From Saccoglossus kowalevskii (taxonomy: Eukaryota; Hemichordata; Enteropneusta; Harrimaniidae): 44,985 bases of DNA. The DNA lies in assembly GCF_000003605.2 (NCBI RefSeq), contig NW_003141807.1, forward strand, positions 407,622-452,606, in the 5' to 3' direction. Shown here piece after piece: positions 43,943-44,985 of this stretch. The position numbers and the translations under genes were made by a program. Each line of letters begins with the position of its first letter. Position 1 is the first letter of the stretch. Below the pieces are notes generated by a model. The model saw nothing but the letters and a program-made list of their open reading frames with translations, had not been told where the DNA came from and made no database searches.

Positions 43943-44340
43943 CATGTAACATTAAAAAAAAAAGTACTACATAGTACCACACTGCTGATATGTGTAAGTA
44001 TTTATTACTTTATTTATTAAATTATTACTTTATTTTGCACTTTTAAAATGAGGGATTGTACGTCGGGCTCCCCAATGAAGCCGCGAAAGGTGCGTTCCTA
44101 GATTCTGCTGAGTCAGACCATGGAGTGCCACCTTTTTGGCAAATATTCCTCTTTGATAGAGCAATTTTCGTCGACAACATCAGATTGAAATTTGCCGACA
44201 TGTTTGAACAAGTGCCCCGGAAGTACTATTGAATAGCCAATTAGAAGAATCCATTTCCCGACCAATCAGATTTCATATTTTATTAATGGCGTATTCCCAT
44301 TACCTGCCTCTTTGAGCTTGCGCGTAGAGGCGGGAACCAG

Positions 44341-44520
44341 CCAAGCGATTTTTTTAACACACGCACGAAAAAAATCATTCAAAGATAGCGCCCTCCACGG
44401 GCGTAAAAAGGTTAATGCACGCGTTTTTTTTATCACACACACGAAAAAATAATCATTCGAAAATAACGCCTCCTACAGGCGTAAAAAGGTTAATGCACGC
44501 GTTTTTTTTCTTTTTACACA
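44341..44520 (+). repeat. 78-bp tandem duplication
   Basis: GCGTAAAAAGGTTAATGCAC followed by GCGTTTTTTTT begins at 44401 and again near 44479. Each copy is preceded by ACACACGAAAAAA-ATCATTC and a GCC-TCC-AC/AGG stem-like block. Confidence 0.75.
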
Positions 44521-44985
44521 CACACATTTTCATTCGACCTCACACACGTCATTTAAAAAAAAACACGTCAGTTTTCAACACACATTATTTTAAAATACCA
44601 CACGTCGTTTTTAAACACACACGTCGTTTTCAAACACACGTTATTTTAAAACACACACGTCATTTAATATACACATTTTTAATACACACGTCATTTTAAT
44701 ATACATATAATTTTAAAATACGCACGTCATTTTAATATACACATAATTTTTAAAACACACACGTGATTTTAATATACATATAATTTTTAAAACACACACC
44801 GTCGTTTTTAAACACACGTCATTTTAATAAACACATTGTTTTTAATACACACACATCATTTTTAAAACATACATAATTTTTAAAACTTCATTTTTTAAAC
44901 ACACATATTTTTTTAAAATACAAACGCCATTTAAAATACACACATCATTTTTTAATGCACATACATTTAATGAATACATACACAC
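44521..44985 (+). repeat. Degenerate ACACACGTCATTTT satellite-like array (continues past window)
   Basis: About 20-25 imperfect repeats of roughly 16-22 bp, alternating ACACAC(G)TCAT/GTCGT with TTTTAAA/TTTTAATAT blocks. It reaches the last base, so its full length is unknown. The plus strand is C/A plus T rich, with G confined mainly to the CGT motif. Confidence 0.75.

Noticed and set aside
1-44985. CRISPR arrays, operons or bacterial-type defence systems
   Set aside because: The window is animal nuclear DNA with spliced genes. The tandem repeats have no unique-spacer structure.

Overview
The window is animal (metazoan) nuclear DNA. It is AT-rich, with one clear 12-exon gene using GT–AG introns, one intronless glycosyltransferase gene, and many short inverted-repeat transposon remnants, microsatellites and minisatellites. 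The mix (a single-exon beta-1,3-galactosyltransferase, a DCC/neogenin/protogenin-type receptor gene, 'ATAGCGC…GCGCTTTACA' repeats, and G-rich or CCGTCGTC-rich dispersed repeats) suggests a marine invertebrate. I cannot name the species or choose firmly between an invertebrate deuterostome and a lophotrochozoan. A run of 50 Ns at 10396-10445 marks an assembly gap.

Layout. Positions 1-1160 hold the broken N-terminal part of a pogo/Tigger-like transposase, then an approximately 887-bp TA-flanked inverted-repeat element. Positions 1160-7580 have no gene I can support. Positions 7585-8619 (minus strand) encode a complete 344-residue GT31 beta-1,3-galactosyltransferase, close to the B3GALT1/2 type. 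Positions 8880-11810 are repeat-rich: two kinds of MITE-like element, a diverged tandem duplication, CA microsatellites around the gap, and an 11-copy 43-bp minisatellite. Positions 11810-26140 are a long intergenic stretch with an LTR-like promoter signature, G/C-run foldbacks, local tandem duplications and dispersed repeats, but no convincing gene.

Positions 26141-41411 (plus strand) carry a 12-exon gene whose exons join in frame to 827 codons plus a stop. The predicted protein has a signal peptide, four Ig domains and four fibronectin type III domains, the order found in the DCC/neogenin/protogenin/IGDCC family. No transmembrane segment or cytoplasmic tail is visible. The reading frame stops exactly at the end of the fourth FN3 domain, so the product is either secreted or its last exons lie beyond the window. 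Positions 41412-44985 contain candidate poly(A) signals, a third copy of the TTAA-bounded MITE, a solo copy of the pogo-like terminal repeat, and a degenerate ACACACGTCATTTT-type array at the window end.

The two genes do not form a pathway that can be read from the sequence. One acts in the Golgi on glycans, the other at or outside the cell surface. I found no clearly novel multi-gene system. The most interesting points are the 4 Ig + 4 FN3 receptor ending at a stop that overlaps a donor-like site, the alternating split/unsplit FN3 exon pattern, paired extra cysteines in FN3 domains, and several defined non-autonomous transposon families.
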